A stretch of DNA of 59,844 bases from an uncultured Alphaproteobacteria bacterium (lineage in GTDB: Bacteria; Pseudomonadota; Alphaproteobacteria; Micavibrionales; Micavibrionaceae): positions 1 to 59,844 of the forward strand of contig CALDTV010000003.1 in NCBI GenBank assembly GCA_937923625.1, given 5' to 3'. The notes below the pieces were generated by a model, which saw only the letters and a list, made by a program, of their open reading frames with translations, made no database searches and was not told the DNA's origin. Below are positions 8,781-17,526 of the stretch, piece by piece (the stretch's first letter is position 1; each line of letters opens with the position of its first letter). The position numbers and the translations under genes are program-made.

Positions 8781-9383
8781 TTATAGCGCCAAAAGCGCAT
8801 TAAAGAATTTTATGGCATCTGGCCCCGCCCAATTGGCATCCCCTTCAAAAACATAAAGGACTTCCCCTTGGGGGTTTAACAGGTACGTCGTTGGTATTCC
8901 GCGCATTTCAATATTTCTTTGAACATCACCATTCGTATCCATAAAAGCCGCAAAATTGCTCATATTACGATTTTCTAAGAATTGCTGTATTTGACTGTGA
9001 CTTCGTTGCGCATCAAGGGAAATTGCGATCACTTCTAGCCCTTTTCCATCATATTTTGCGCGTAATTTATCAAGTGACGGTAATTCAATGACACAAGGGG
9101 GGCACCATGTCGCCCAAAAATTCACTAGTAAATAGCGCCCCTCGAAATAATCCCAACTAATTGGCGCGGCTTCATAAGGCGTAAATTTAGCCTCTTTCAT
9201 AGCCGCCAAGCGTTTTTTTGTAACAACACGAGAGAATTGGCCTGAAAAGTTTCTTGGCACTTCAACAACCGTTTCAATTCTTGCTCGTGGCTCTGGCTTA
9301 TTTTTCACAAGATAAATCGCGCCCCCTATGAGGAAAAGAAGGCCCAAAACACTAAAAAACGAAAAGATTTTTTGCTTATTCAT
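8781..9383 (-). CDS. TlpA/ResA-type membrane-anchored thioredoxin
   Basis: Periplasm-facing thioredoxin-fold protein tied to the inner membrane by an N-terminal anchor (about residues 8-26). The active site is FWATWCPPCVIELPSL with Cys94 and Cys97. The fold continues with EVIAISLDAQ and the cis-proline region MRGIPTTYLLNPQGEV. Such proteins reduce disulfides, often in cytochrome c or copper-site maturation; the exact client cannot be read here. At 200 aa it is normal for the family. It diverges from the LptM-like gene. In many relatives this TlpA gene diverges from argH, which is absent here. Confidence 0.9.
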   Translation of the reverse strand: MNKQKIFSFFSVLGLLFLIGGAIYLVKNKPEPRARIETVVEVPRNFSGQFSRVVTKKRLAAMKEAKFTPYEAAPISWDYFEGRYLLVNFWATWCPPCVIELPSLDKLRAKYDGKGLEVIAISLDAQRSHSQIQQFLENRNMSNFAAFMDTNGDVQRNIEMRGIPTTYLLNPQGEVLYVFEGDANWAGPDAIKFFNALLAL

Positions 9384-9406
9384 GAAAGATATTCTAAAGA
9401 AAATGG

Positions 9407-9541
9407 ATGAGATTATTATTACTGATATTTTGTGTATTTAGCCTGCCCCTGACAGCTTGTGGGGTCAAGCCAAAATCTGTTGACGCCCCACAGGGAATGG
9501 AAAGAGATAACTTCCCACGCCAATACCCAACGGCGAAATAG
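9407..9541 (+). CDS. lptM: LptM-like small lipoprotein, 44 aa
   Basis: Small lipoprotein that I found by translating the gap. It starts MRLLLLIFCVFSLPLTAC, giving a hydrophobic signal and a lipobox LTAC with the lipidated cysteine at residue 18. The mature part ends FPRQYPTAK, close to the FP..YP ending usual in this family upstream of lysA. LptM (YifL) in E. coli helps assembly of the LptDE lipopolysaccharide translocon; the role in this cell is inferred from similarity. It lies 12 bp before the PLP decarboxylase gene and is probably co-transcribed. No strong ribosome site is visible. Confidence 0.75.
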   Translation: MRLLLLIFCVFSLPLTACGVKPKSVDAPQGMERDNFPRQYPTAK

Positions 9542-9553
9542 GATTGATTTATC

Positions 9554-10759
9554 ATGGACATACAACAAGATATTCAAACAAAGATTTATGATGTTATGGC
9601 TTCAGGCAACACGCCTGGAAGTTTTTATTTATATGACACACGTCCGATGACGGCAAAGCTGGAAGAGCTAAAACAAAAACTTCCCCCATCCGTGCAGATT
9701 TATTACGCCATGAAAGCCAACGGGCATGAGGCGTTTTTAAAAACCGCTTTAAACGCCAATGTAAAAGGTATCGAGATTGCCAGTATGGGTGAAGGCGCGC
9801 GCGCAATAGACGCTGGCTTTAGCTTCGACCAATTAATTTTTACTGGCCCTGGAAAAACACCAGAAGAACTCTTGTGGGCTGTCGAAAATGGTTTGGATAA
9901 AATTCACATTGAATCCCTTATAGAAGCACACCGCCTTAATAAAATTTGCGCCGATCTGGGAGTTCAACAAGACATTTTGGTGCGGGTGAACCCGAATTTT
10001 GACATTCATGGTGCGCAGGCAAAATTTTCTGGCGATAGCTCAAAGTTCGGTATTGATGAAAATCTCTTTATGGATTTATTGCCCGATATTTTAGCACTCG
10101 AAAATTTAAACTTTAAGGGGCTGCATGTTTACGCTGCCTCTGGCGTTCTTCAAGTTGAAGATCTTCTTGAAAATTGCCGCCGTGTCTTCACGCTTGCGTG
10201 CGATATCGAAGCCGCTCATGACGGCTTAAAATGTGATATTATCGATTTTGGTGGTGGTTTTGGTGTTGATTACCTTGAAACTGGCGCAGATTTCTCTGTT
10301 GATATTTATGCGATACAATTATTTAAATTAATCGAAAAGTTTGGGTTCGAAGACCGGCAATTTGTTATTGAGCTAGGGCGTTATTTAACAGCCGATAGCG
10401 GTTGGTATTGCACAGAAATTCTTGATATTAAGACCAGCTTAGGGAAGAAACAAATTATCACACGCGGCGGCAACCACCATTTCCGTCGCCCAGTTGCCTT
10501 GGGCATTAATCACCCCCTATCGATATTACCGACAAATACCGAAAAGGTCTTTGAGGGGCAAGAAAGCGTTGAAGATGAGATGGTCTTTATTGGCGGGCCA
10601 TTATGCAACAGCGTCGATAAATTAGCTCCTAAAGATATATATGTGAAAAAGGCAGAAATTGGCGATATTGCTGTTTTAGGGCTTGCAGGCGCTTATGGGT
10701 TAAGCATGTCCCATGTTAATTTTCTTTGCCACCCTCACCCACCTGAAATTATTTTGTAG
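9554..10759 (+). CDS. Fold-type III PLP decarboxylase, BtrK/PvsE-like, in the usual lysA position
   Basis: PLP-dependent decarboxylase of the ornithine/DAP-decarboxylase fold. Visible marks are the PLP lysine in YAMKAN (Lys54), the phosphate-binding IIDFGGGFGVDY, VIELGRYLTADSGWY, the dimer-interface cysteine in GGPLCNSVDKLA and the C-terminal AGAYGLSMSHVNFLCHP. Classical LysA carries GPxCExxD with glutamate after the cysteine. Here the residue is asparagine, and the C-terminus resembles BtrK/PvsE-type enzymes that act on amino-acid or carrier-bound substrates. By neighbourhood (LptM just upstream) it stands where lysA normally is. It may replace LysA or be a different decarboxylase; substrate unknown. 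Confidence 0.8.
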   Translation: MDIQQDIQTKIYDVMASGNTPGSFYLYDTRPMTAKLEELKQKLPPSVQIYYAMKANGHEAFLKTALNANVKGIEIASMGEGARAIDAGFSFDQLIFTGPGKTPEELLWAVENGLDKIHIESLIEAHRLNKICADLGVQQDILVRVNPNFDIHGAQAKFSGDSSKFGIDENLFMDLLPDILALENLNFKGLHVYAASGVLQVEDLLENCRRVFTLACDIEAAHDGLKCDIIDFGGGFGVDYLETGADFSVDIYAIQLFKLIEKFGFEDRQFVIELGRYLTADSGWYCTEILDIKTSLGKKQIITRGGNHHFRRPVALGINHPLSILPTNTEKVFEGQESVEDEMVFIGGPLCNSVDKLAPKDIYVKKAEIGDIAVLGLAGAYGLSMSHVNFLCHPHPPEIIL

Positions 10760-10773
10760 ATAACTAAGCTTAT

Positions 10774-11646
10774 TTATAATGTTGGAACAAATGTCAGGTT
10801 CACAGAGCCAATACCACGCGGGACAGCTTTGTAATTAGACGTGAAAGCAAAAGACTCCCCTGCGGCAATATTACCTACTGGCGCATCAATAAGCCATCCT
10901 ACAGTGTCTTCACCATTGGTTGTTCTTAAGGTTGCCATCATTTGCGGAACCTCGATAGGTTCTCCTGTCAAATTAAGAACACGCCCTTTAATCACCAATG
11001 TTTCATGACCACCAGAGTTAGTCGTTTGATCTTCACTCTTAACCATATTGGCGCTTAATCGCTCAATCACAAGCCCCTGCCCCTTATATGAGACAGAAGA
11101 ACCAGCTAACTCATAAATTACGGCCACAGGGGGCCATGCAGAAACAATCTTTTCTTTAAATAAAAAGCCTGCAGCAATACAAATCGCTACAATCGCAAAT
11201 CCTGCGCTAAAGCCCGCAATTTTCGCCTGCATAGAAACAGGAGCAGCGATGACCTCAGACTTTTTAAATCCTTTTTCTTTTATACGTGGCTTCACAGCCT
11301 CTGGAATTGGCTCATCCTCTAGATTATCGCGGGCGCGGTCTTCCGAAGTGGATTGATTGAATGAATCATCCTCTTGCGCTTCGTTAATAGAGTTATCAAC
11401 CTCATTTGAATTGGTATCAAGCTGCGCAATCGCAGGGATATCTGGCAATTCATCTTCATCATTGCCATCATCATCTAATATTTCATCGGCAATATTCGCA
11501 AGGGTTTGGGCAATATCATGCCCGTCGGAAATGCCAACATGCCATGTATTCGAACATTTCACACATTTCACTGTTCGCCCTTCTTCCCCCACAGCGCTGT
11601 CGGGCAAATTATATTCGGCGTCACATTTAGGACAAATTATTTGCAT
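10774..11646 (-). CDS. MJ0042 zinc-ribbon membrane protein with DUF3426-like C-terminus
   Basis: The N-terminus is an MJ0042-type zinc ribbon, MQIICPKCDAEYNLPD followed by TVKCVKCSNTWHVG, with cysteines 5, 8, 28 and 31. A long acidic disordered linker (about 45-125) leads to one membrane segment (about 142-163). The C-terminal domain (about 185-290) has GQGLVIERLSAN and LTGEPIEVPQMMATLRT, as in DUF3426 proteins. The zinc ribbon faces the cytosol and the C-terminal part the periplasm. In relatives this gene sits next to ftsE. Here it is divergent from a TPR-like gene that separates it from ftsE. Its function is not established. Confidence 0.85.
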   Translation of the reverse strand: MQIICPKCDAEYNLPDSAVGEEGRTVKCVKCSNTWHVGISDGHDIAQTLANIADEILDDDGNDEDELPDIPAIAQLDTNSNEVDNSINEAQEDDSFNQSTSEDRARDNLEDEPIPEAVKPRIKEKGFKKSEVIAAPVSMQAKIAGFSAGFAIVAICIAAGFLFKEKIVSAWPPVAVIYELAGSSVSYKGQGLVIERLSANMVKSEDQTTNSGGHETLVIKGRVLNLTGEPIEVPQMMATLRTTNGEDTVGWLIDAPVGNIAAGESFAFTSNYKAVPRGIGSVNLTFVPTL

Positions 11647-11739
11647 AATAAGAACATGTATGATTTATTGCTTTCGGTTCAGTATATAGGTATATGATCT
11701 GTAATCAATTAGTGCAATTAGTGGTAAAAGTTTAGTCCC

Positions 11740-12483
11740 ATGAAATATAGTGTTTTTTTAGCCACGATCATTTTTTTAATGTTTTTGCCTAATGCGGCCA
11801 ACGCATCGTGCCGAGCCACAGATAAGCTCTGTGTTATGAATCAGATTAAAGAAACAGCTTTTGCGATTGAAAATAAGGACAGACGCAACAAAACGCTTGC
11901 CAATTTGACGAAGAGCTACACCCAATTAGGGCACGAAAGCAAAGCCTTAGCGCTAATTAACGATATTTCATCTCCTGATATGAAAGCCAGTGCTATTCGT
12001 AATGTTGGCATGACAGCTGCATTTTCAAAATGGCGGACAGCTGATGGTTATCGTGACAGGGCACGTTACAAAAGATTATTTGAAAACTTGAAATCCAAAA
12101 CTGAAGAAATCAAACACCCACCGTCATATGCCATTTCTTATACCTATATTGCTATGGCACAGGCTTATGCTCATGATTACGACTCTGCAGACACAACAGC
12201 ACGGGAAATGAAAAATGAAGCTTTACGTCACAAAGCTTATGCTGAGATAGCTGATATTCAAGCCAAGCGTGGTCAATATGATAAAACCATGGAAACTATT
12301 AGTAAAATTGGCAGTAAATCATATAAAGATAAGATTTATGGCAGAGTAGCCAGAATTTTCAGTGAACGCGGCATGATCGAGAACGCTTATCAAACTGCAG
12401 ATAAAATTGGCAATGCCTTTGCCAAAGCACAAATCTTACAAACTATTCTGAGTGCGGAACAAGAAGAGCTCTTGTCAGAGTAA
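11740..12483 (+). CDS. Exported helical-repeat (TPR-like) protein, 247 aa
   Basis: Hypothetical exported protein. It has a clear signal peptide (MKYSVFLATIIFLMFLPNAANA, cleavage about residue 22). The mature part begins SCRATDKLCVMNQ and consists of alanine- and tyrosine-rich helix pairs of about 34 residues, such as LANLTKSYTQLGHESKALAL, YIAMAQAYAHDYDSA and YAEIADIQAKRGQYDKT. These look like TPR/Sel1-like repeats, so it probably binds a partner in the periplasm. Two cysteines near the mature N-terminus could form a disulfide. It is upstream of ftsE in the same direction, with 61 bp between. No more specific role can be given. Confidence 0.7.
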   Translation: MKYSVFLATIIFLMFLPNAANASCRATDKLCVMNQIKETAFAIENKDRRNKTLANLTKSYTQLGHESKALALINDISSPDMKASAIRNVGMTAAFSKWRTADGYRDRARYKRLFENLKSKTEEIKHPPSYAISYTYIAMAQAYAHDYDSADTTAREMKNEALRHKAYAEIADIQAKRGQYDKTMETISKIGSKSYKDKIYGRVARIFSERGMIENAYQTADKIGNAFAKAQILQTILSAEQEELLSE

Positions 12484-12544
12484 GATAATCTATTACTCTT
12501 CGTAGGGTGATAAGAATCAATCAAAATAGATGGGCGTTACTGAC

Positions 12545-13246
12545 ATGATAAAATTTGAACATGTCGGACTTCGGTATGGCGTTGGCCCAGAAGTCTTGAG
12601 TAATGTTAATTTTACCCTCGAACCTGGCTCTTTCCATTTTTTGTCTGGGCCGAGCGGTGCTGGAAAAACCTCTCTAATGTCCTTGCTCTATTTAGGGCAA
12701 CGCCCAACACGTGGCTTAATGACCATGTTTGATCAAGATATTGGCTCTATGAGCCGAGAGGAATTAAAAGAAATTCGTCAAAGAATCGGCGTCGTCTTTC
12801 AAGATTTTCGTCTTTTAAACCATATGTCTGCTTTTGATAATATCGCCCTTCCCTTGCGTATTAACGGCACGCCAGAAAAAGAGATTAAAGATAATGTCAT
12901 TGAGCTGATGGAATGGGTTGGCTTGGGAGACCATCAACATATGCTTCCCAACACTATGTCAGGCGGTCAGCAACAACGTATAGCGGTTGCGCGCGCCGTC
13001 ATCACCCGCCCGCGTCTGTTACTCGCAGATGAGCCCACAGGTAATTTAGATGATGAAATTGGCCTGCGTTTAATGAATCTGTTCGATCAATTGAACCGTA
13101 TGGGAACCACAGTGCTCATTGCTTCGCACAACCAACCATTAATGGAGAAATTTAAACAGCATAAACGCCTTATTTTAGACAAAGGTCATGTCGAATTACT
13201 CACGCCCAAAAAATCAGTTAAAGATAAAATTCGTGGGGCTTTTTAA
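12545..13246 (+). CDS. ftsE: Cell division ATP-binding protein FtsE
   Basis: ABC ATPase that works with FtsX to activate septal peptidoglycan hydrolases. Walker A is GPSGAGKTS (about residues 35-43), the signature is MSGGQQQRIAVARA, Walker B is LLLADEPTGNLD, and the switch histidine is in VLIASHNQPL. I chose the second ATG at 12545 because FtsE proteins start MIxFxxV. The open frame begins at 12530. Neither has a strong ribosome site. It overlaps ftsX by one base (TAATG), so translation is coupled. Confidence 0.95.
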   Translation: MIKFEHVGLRYGVGPEVLSNVNFTLEPGSFHFLSGPSGAGKTSLMSLLYLGQRPTRGLMTMFDQDIGSMSREELKEIRQRIGVVFQDFRLLNHMSAFDNIALPLRINGTPEKEIKDNVIELMEWVGLGDHQHMLPNTMSGGQQQRIAVARAVITRPRLLLADEPTGNLDDEIGLRLMNLFDQLNRMGTTVLIASHNQPLMEKFKQHKRLILDKGHVELLTPKKSVKDKIRGAF

Positions 13247-14187
13247 TGTTAAAATTTGCTAAAAATACTGGTATTCTTGGCGTCTCTCATGATCGGCAAA
13301 GATATGATCTACCGCTCGATAAGGATGGCGGGAGCCTATTTTTAAAAATTCTCATCATCTTGATGACATTTTTAGCCGTTCTTGCCCTATCTGGCTCATA
13401 CGTGCTTTCCGCCATGAAAGAGCGATGGTCATCTGGTTTAGAAAACAAGGCCAGTATAGAAATTTCTGCGCAAGATGCCGAAGGCAATATTTTGACACCA
13501 GAAGAAATTAATAACGCCACAGATAATATTTTTCACTTTGTCAAAAGTCACCCCGCGGTTGAAACCGTCACAATTATGCAAGATGAAGATATCGCCGCCT
13601 TAATATCCCCGTGGATTGGCGATAATATTGCCTTTGATCAAATACCAATGCCAAACATTTTGACTGTTAGTTTTAAAAAGAACGTGGAATTTGACACAAC
13701 AATTTTTGAAGGACGTTTAAAAATAATCGCGCCACAAGCTCGATTAGACACACATGAAAGTTGGTTGAAAGATGTTTTGCGATTTACCAACGCACTGAAA
13801 TTTGCCGCCATTTTAATCACAACAATTATTGGTTTAATTACAATCATATCCATCGCAGGTGCCGTCAAAACACGGATGGAGGTTTATCACGAAGAATTAG
13901 AATTGCTTCATTTAATGGGCGCTGCCGATAATTACATTGCCAAACAATTACAACGCTATATTTTCTTCTCTAGCCTTCAAGGCGCCGCCATAGGAACATT
14001 TACTGGCGTTGTTATGTTGCTCATTATCAAGCTAGCTATAGGACAGATGGATATGGGGTTATTGCCCGACTTTTCACTTACACTCACACAAATTTTATCA
14101 TTTGTGCTTTTGCCCGTTTTTATTGCTTTTTTGGGGGCATTAACAGCACGCCATACTGTCTTGCGTGTTCTACGCCAAATGCCGTAA
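13246..14187 (+). CDS. ftsX: Cell division protein FtsX
   Basis: Integral membrane partner of FtsE. It has an N-terminal cytoplasmic tail, one membrane segment (about residues 32-54), a periplasmic domain (about 60-180) and three C-terminal membrane segments between about 180 and 305. Between the second and third lies the conserved cytoplasmic loop EELELLHLMGAADNYIAKQLQ, the part of FtsX-type permeases that contacts the ATPase. The length, 313 aa, is typical. It starts on the ftsE stop codon. It is followed after 12 bp by the YdcF-type gene in one operon. Confidence 0.93.
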   Translation: MLKFAKNTGILGVSHDRQRYDLPLDKDGGSLFLKILIILMTFLAVLALSGSYVLSAMKERWSSGLENKASIEISAQDAEGNILTPEEINNATDNIFHFVKSHPAVETVTIMQDEDIAALISPWIGDNIAFDQIPMPNILTVSFKKNVEFDTTIFEGRLKIIAPQARLDTHESWLKDVLRFTNALKFAAILITTIIGLITIISIAGAVKTRMEVYHEELELLHLMGAADNYIAKQLQRYIFFSSLQGAAIGTFTGVVMLLIIKLAIGQMDMGLLPDFSLTLTQILSFVLLPVFIAFLGALTARHTVLRVLRQMP

Positions 14188-14199
14188 ACTGTAGACTCA

Positions 14200-14772
14200 A
14201 TGTTCAGAATTTTTACTTTTATTATGACATCATGTGCGACCCTGTCCGTTCTTTGGGCGGGCGGCTGGTTGTGGTATGCAACAAACATCGCTTTATCTGA
14301 GCCAACAAAAGACCAAAGCACAACAGAAGCTATCATTGTTCTTACTGGCGGCAATGGCCGTATTAACGAGGGGCTTGATCTGTTAGCGACCAAAATGTCA
14401 GAGAAATTGTTTATTTCTGGCGTTAATCAAGATGTTAGCAAAGATGATATTTTTAAAAGTTGGAAAAACCCAACAACCCCGAAGCCATGCTGTATATTTT
14501 TAGGCTATAATGCACATGATACTGTTGGTAATGCCAGTGAGGTGAAATCATGGATCGAAGAGAATAATGTAAAATCTTTTCGTTTAGTCACCTCCAATTA
14601 TCATATGACCCGCGCAAATTTATTGATTAAACGTCAACTTCCCAATATCAAAATTATAAAACATAATGTATTTTCTGATGATTTTGAAAATTGGAAGGGA
14701 CGTTTCTGGCAACTAAGCTTTAGCGAATATAATAAAAGCTTAAGCATATGGTTAGGATTGAATTCAAAATGA
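14200..14772 (+). CDS. YdcF/SanA-type DUF218 membrane protein
   Basis: Membrane-anchored DUF218 protein. It has one N-terminal membrane segment (about residues 4-26), then the nucleotide-fold motif IIVLTGGNGRINEGLDLL and the SNYHMTRANLLIKRQLP stretch that marks the YdcF/ElyC/SanA family. E. coli ElyC and SanA affect cell-envelope integrity; the enzyme activity is not proven. It is 190 aa and is the third gene of the ftsE operon. Its end overlaps plsC by four bases (ATGA). Confidence 0.9.
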   Translation: MFRIFTFIMTSCATLSVLWAGGWLWYATNIALSEPTKDQSTTEAIIVLTGGNGRINEGLDLLATKMSEKLFISGVNQDVSKDDIFKSWKNPTTPKPCCIFLGYNAHDTVGNASEVKSWIEENNVKSFRLVTSNYHMTRANLLIKRQLPNIKIIKHNVFSDDFENWKGRFWQLSFSEYNKSLSIWLGLNSK

Positions 14773-15584
14773 CATCATTCGTAATTTTTATACGCTCAAT
14801 CATTTTTAATATTTTCTTTTATGGATTTACGACACTTGTTTGCCTTCTTTTGATGCCGGCACTGCTTTTTCCACGGAGCGTCGTTTTGGGTGTAACAAAA
14901 CTTTATTTAAATGGTGTGCGCGTCATAGAAAAATATATTCTTGGGCTAACTTACGAAATTCGGGGGCAACAAAACTTGCCCAAGGACGGTGCTTATATTG
15001 TTGCGGCAAAACATCAGTCCGCCTATGAGACAATGAAGCTGCACGCACTTTTCGGCGACCCAACAATTGTCTTAAAAAAGGAATTACTTAACATACCCAT
15101 TTTTGGTGCCTTCCTTAAAAAAATTGATGTCATCCCCATTGACCGAAGCAGTAAAGAAGATGCCATAAAAGCCATTGTATCTGGAGCAAAGCGCATGCAA
15201 GAAAATAACCGCCCTATCGTTATTTTTCCGCAAGGAACACGCACAGCCACAAATGCAACAACGACGCAAAAACCTTATAAAGGGGGAATTGTCAAAATGT
15301 ATAGCAATACAGATTTGCCTGTTATTCCTATGGCTTTAAATAGCGGTCTTTTTTGGGGGCGCAATAGCTTTTTCAAAAAACCAGGAAAAGTTATATTTGA
15401 GTTTTTATCACCAATAGAAACAGGCCTGCCAGATAAAAAAGTTATGAAAGCCATAGAGGACAGAATAGAAGAAAAAAGTTATGCCCTTATGCGTGAAGCA
15501 AAAAATGATTTTTCCTACTTAAATGCACCGCTTATGCTTGAAGACAAGACAAATAAAACAGAAATAATTGGACAAAGAAAATGA
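14769..15584 (+). CDS. plsC: 1-acyl-sn-glycerol-3-phosphate acyltransferase
   Basis: Adds the second acyl chain to lysophosphatidate in phospholipid synthesis, at the inner membrane. The N-terminal hydrophobic segment is followed by the catalytic motif KHQSAYET (His82 and Glu87: HX4E in place of the textbook HX4D, a variant I know from alphaproteobacterial copies). FPQGTRT replaces the common FPEGTR. The ATG at 14769 overlaps the ydcF stop as ATGA, which fixes the start better than the upstream GTG-type frame start at 14748. It is 271 aa and overlaps the DUF2125 gene by ATGA as well. Confidence 0.92.
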   Translation: MTSFVIFIRSIIFNIFFYGFTTLVCLLLMPALLFPRSVVLGVTKLYLNGVRVIEKYILGLTYEIRGQQNLPKDGAYIVAAKHQSAYETMKLHALFGDPTIVLKKELLNIPIFGAFLKKIDVIPIDRSSKEDAIKAIVSGAKRMQENNRPIVIFPQGTRTATNATTTQKPYKGGIVKMYSNTDLPVIPMALNSGLFWGRNSFFKKPGKVIFEFLSPIETGLPDKKVMKAIEDRIEEKSYALMREAKNDFSYLNAPLMLEDKTNKTEIIGQRK

Positions 15585-16342
15585 AGTTTCTAAAACGATT
15601 TTTTATCTCAATCATTTTTTTGTTTTTTATTTACTGCGGCGTATGGCTGTTTATGGCGTATAAAACCAATCAGCATTTGGAACAATTATATACTGTTGAT
15701 GCCCAAAGCATGGGCATTCAATTTTACGGGGAACAACCTAAAATGTCTGGCTTTCCTCTTACGCCAACAATCATCTATCGTGATGGATTTTCGTATAATA
15801 ATTCGGACATAAAATTTGATACGCTTTCTTTGAAAGGATTCCCATTTCCTTTTTTACCCCTCACCTTAAAGATGGATGGCAATATCATTGTGACGAATAA
15901 CACAACCAAACAAACATTAAATTTAGATACACTTCTACTCACAGTAACAATACTCAACTCTACCCCTCAAGAATCAACACAGGCCGAAATGGCGAAATGG
16001 CAAAAAAATGTGGGTGAAATTACCGTGCGTGATTTTCTTATACAATCAGGCAGCGTTAAAATTCGTGGAGAAGGCACAGTAGGATTAGATAGAAATCTTC
16101 AACCCACTGCCCTACTCCCCTCCGAAGTCACAGGGCATGAGGAAATGATAAGTTTTTTAATTAAACAAAAAACAATTAAACCACTCGTCGGCGCAATAGC
16201 CCTTTCCGCCCTTAATGGTATGACCACAATAGATGAAACCACGGGTCAAAAACGGGTTGAATTTGATGTAAAAATACAAAATCGTCAAATATCATTAGGC
16301 CCCCTCAATACGTTGCGCTTACCCGAAATAACATGGCCGTAA
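15581..16342 (+). CDS. DUF2125 membrane-anchored protein
   Basis: 253 aa protein with an N-terminal membrane anchor (about residues 6-27) and a periplasmic domain. KMSGFPLTPTIIYRDGF and LKGFPFPFLPLTLKMDG match the start of DUF2125 proteins, which are beta-rich envelope proteins of unknown job in Alphaproteobacteria. The end has a predicted strand-rich stretch (KIQNRQISLGPLNTL). It closes the ftsE-ftsX-ydcF-plsC operon, overlapping plsC by four bases, so it is translated with the envelope genes and likely acts in the envelope. Confidence 0.85.
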   Translation: MKFLKRFFISIIFLFFIYCGVWLFMAYKTNQHLEQLYTVDAQSMGIQFYGEQPKMSGFPLTPTIIYRDGFSYNNSDIKFDTLSLKGFPFPFLPLTLKMDGNIIVTNNTTKQTLNLDTLLLTVTILNSTPQESTQAEMAKWQKNVGEITVRDFLIQSGSVKIRGEGTVGLDRNLQPTALLPSEVTGHEEMISFLIKQKTIKPLVGAIALSALNGMTTIDETTGQKRVEFDVKIQNRQISLGPLNTLRLPEITWP

Positions 16343-16360
16343 AAAATACAACCTGCCCTA

Positions 16361-16400
16361 TCATTACGAAGAACGAAGGTAAAGCATCGACGCAATCCAG
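16361..16400. repeat. Half copy of the dispersed palindromic repeat
   Basis: Only the left arm is seen: TCATTACGAAGAACGAAGG...GCAATCCAGA. No mirrored right arm follows. It lies between the convergent DUF2125 and tyrA genes. It is a solo half of the family found in full at 3608 and 55247. Confidence 0.65.
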
Positions 16401-16419
16401 AAAAAAGGGGGGCTTTTAA

Positions 16420-17316
16420 TCAATCTTCGTCAGGATAAACATAGTCGGCTTGACCTGCGTCGATGATCTCATTGCGGATGTCGCGTGTCTCTGAAAAATG
16501 CTGATAAAGATAATCTCCATCATCTTTACGGATAGCTTTTTGTAGGGCGGTTAAATCTTCACTGAAGCGTTGCAACATCTCCAAAACCGCATCTTTGTTA
16601 TTCAAAAAAACATCACGCCACATAGTCGGGTCGCTTGATGCAATACGCGTAAAATCACGGAAACCAGAGGCAGAAAACTTAATCACTTCGGATTTAATAT
16701 CATCTTCCAAATCATTTGCCGTGCCAACAATTGTGTAAGCAATTAAATGTGGTAAATGCGATGTAATACCGAGCACCAAATCATGATGCTCTGGCTCCAT
16801 GATTTCAACATTAGAGCCACATGCTTCCCAAAGTGCGGTTATTTTCTCAATGGCTTGTAATTCTGTATGGGGTTGTGGAGTTAAAATACACCACCGATTT
16901 ATAAATAATTCCGCAAAGCCGTTTTCTGGCCCCGAAAATTCTGTTCCTGCAATGGGATGCGCGGGCACCAAATGTACTCTATTTGATAAACGAGGCTGCA
17001 ATGCCTTAATAACAGAATTTTTAACCGACCCAACATCGGTGACAATGCAGCCATTTTCCAAATGCCCCGCAAACTGCGCCGCAACTTTTCCCATCACACC
17101 AACAGGCGTACATAATATAACAAGATCACTGCCCTGCACACCAAGTGCTGGGTCAGTCGTTGCCTCATCCGCCAGCCCCATGGCCAGCACACGGTCACAA
17201 ACATCTTGCGATTGGTCCACGCAGACAACATTGTCGCTCAAGTTTTTTTCAATAACCGCCCTTGCTAAGGACGATCCAATAAGGCCAAAGCCAATAAAAG
17301 TAATTTGTTTAAACAT
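16420..17316 (-). CDS. tyrA: Prephenate/arogenate dehydrogenase (TyrA/TyrC type)
   Basis: NAD(P)-dependent oxidative decarboxylation of prephenate or arogenate in tyrosine synthesis. The dinucleotide motif is ITFIGFGLIGSSLA (Gly9, Gly11, Gly14). Family stretches are DLVILCTPVGVMGK, VTDVGSVKNSV, the active-site HLVPAHPIAGTEFSGPE, HDLVLGITSHLPHLIAY and the C-terminal DFTRIASSDPTMWRDVF. The ATG at 17316 has GGAAA 9 nt upstream. The longer frame starts with TTG. It is 298 aa, with no fused chorismate mutase or ACT domain. A mutase gene lies upstream on the same strand. The usual hisC-type aminotransferase between them is missing. Confidence 0.92.
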   Translation of the reverse strand: MFKQITFIGFGLIGSSLARAVIEKNLSDNVVCVDQSQDVCDRVLAMGLADEATTDPALGVQGSDLVILCTPVGVMGKVAAQFAGHLENGCIVTDVGSVKNSVIKALQPRLSNRVHLVPAHPIAGTEFSGPENGFAELFINRWCILTPQPHTELQAIEKITALWEACGSNVEIMEPEHHDLVLGITSHLPHLIAYTIVGTANDLEDDIKSEVIKFSASGFRDFTRIASSDPTMWRDVFLNNKDAVLEMLQRFSEDLTALQKAIRKDDGDYLYQHFSETRDIRNEIIDAGQADYVYPDED

Positions 17317-17526
17317 TTTGATGATTTCCAAAATAATACAAGCAAGGCAAACAGCCCGCTAAACGTTAAAAATAGATATGAAGAATTGTGTGAAATAAGC
17401 AATAAAAAACATCCCTAAACGGGATAGTTTAAGGTCACGTCATAAGCGATTGCCGCTAATATATTGCTTTGATTTATCATTCGAAGATGATTAAAGCGTA
17501 AATTATAGAAAATCTCAAGAAAATTT

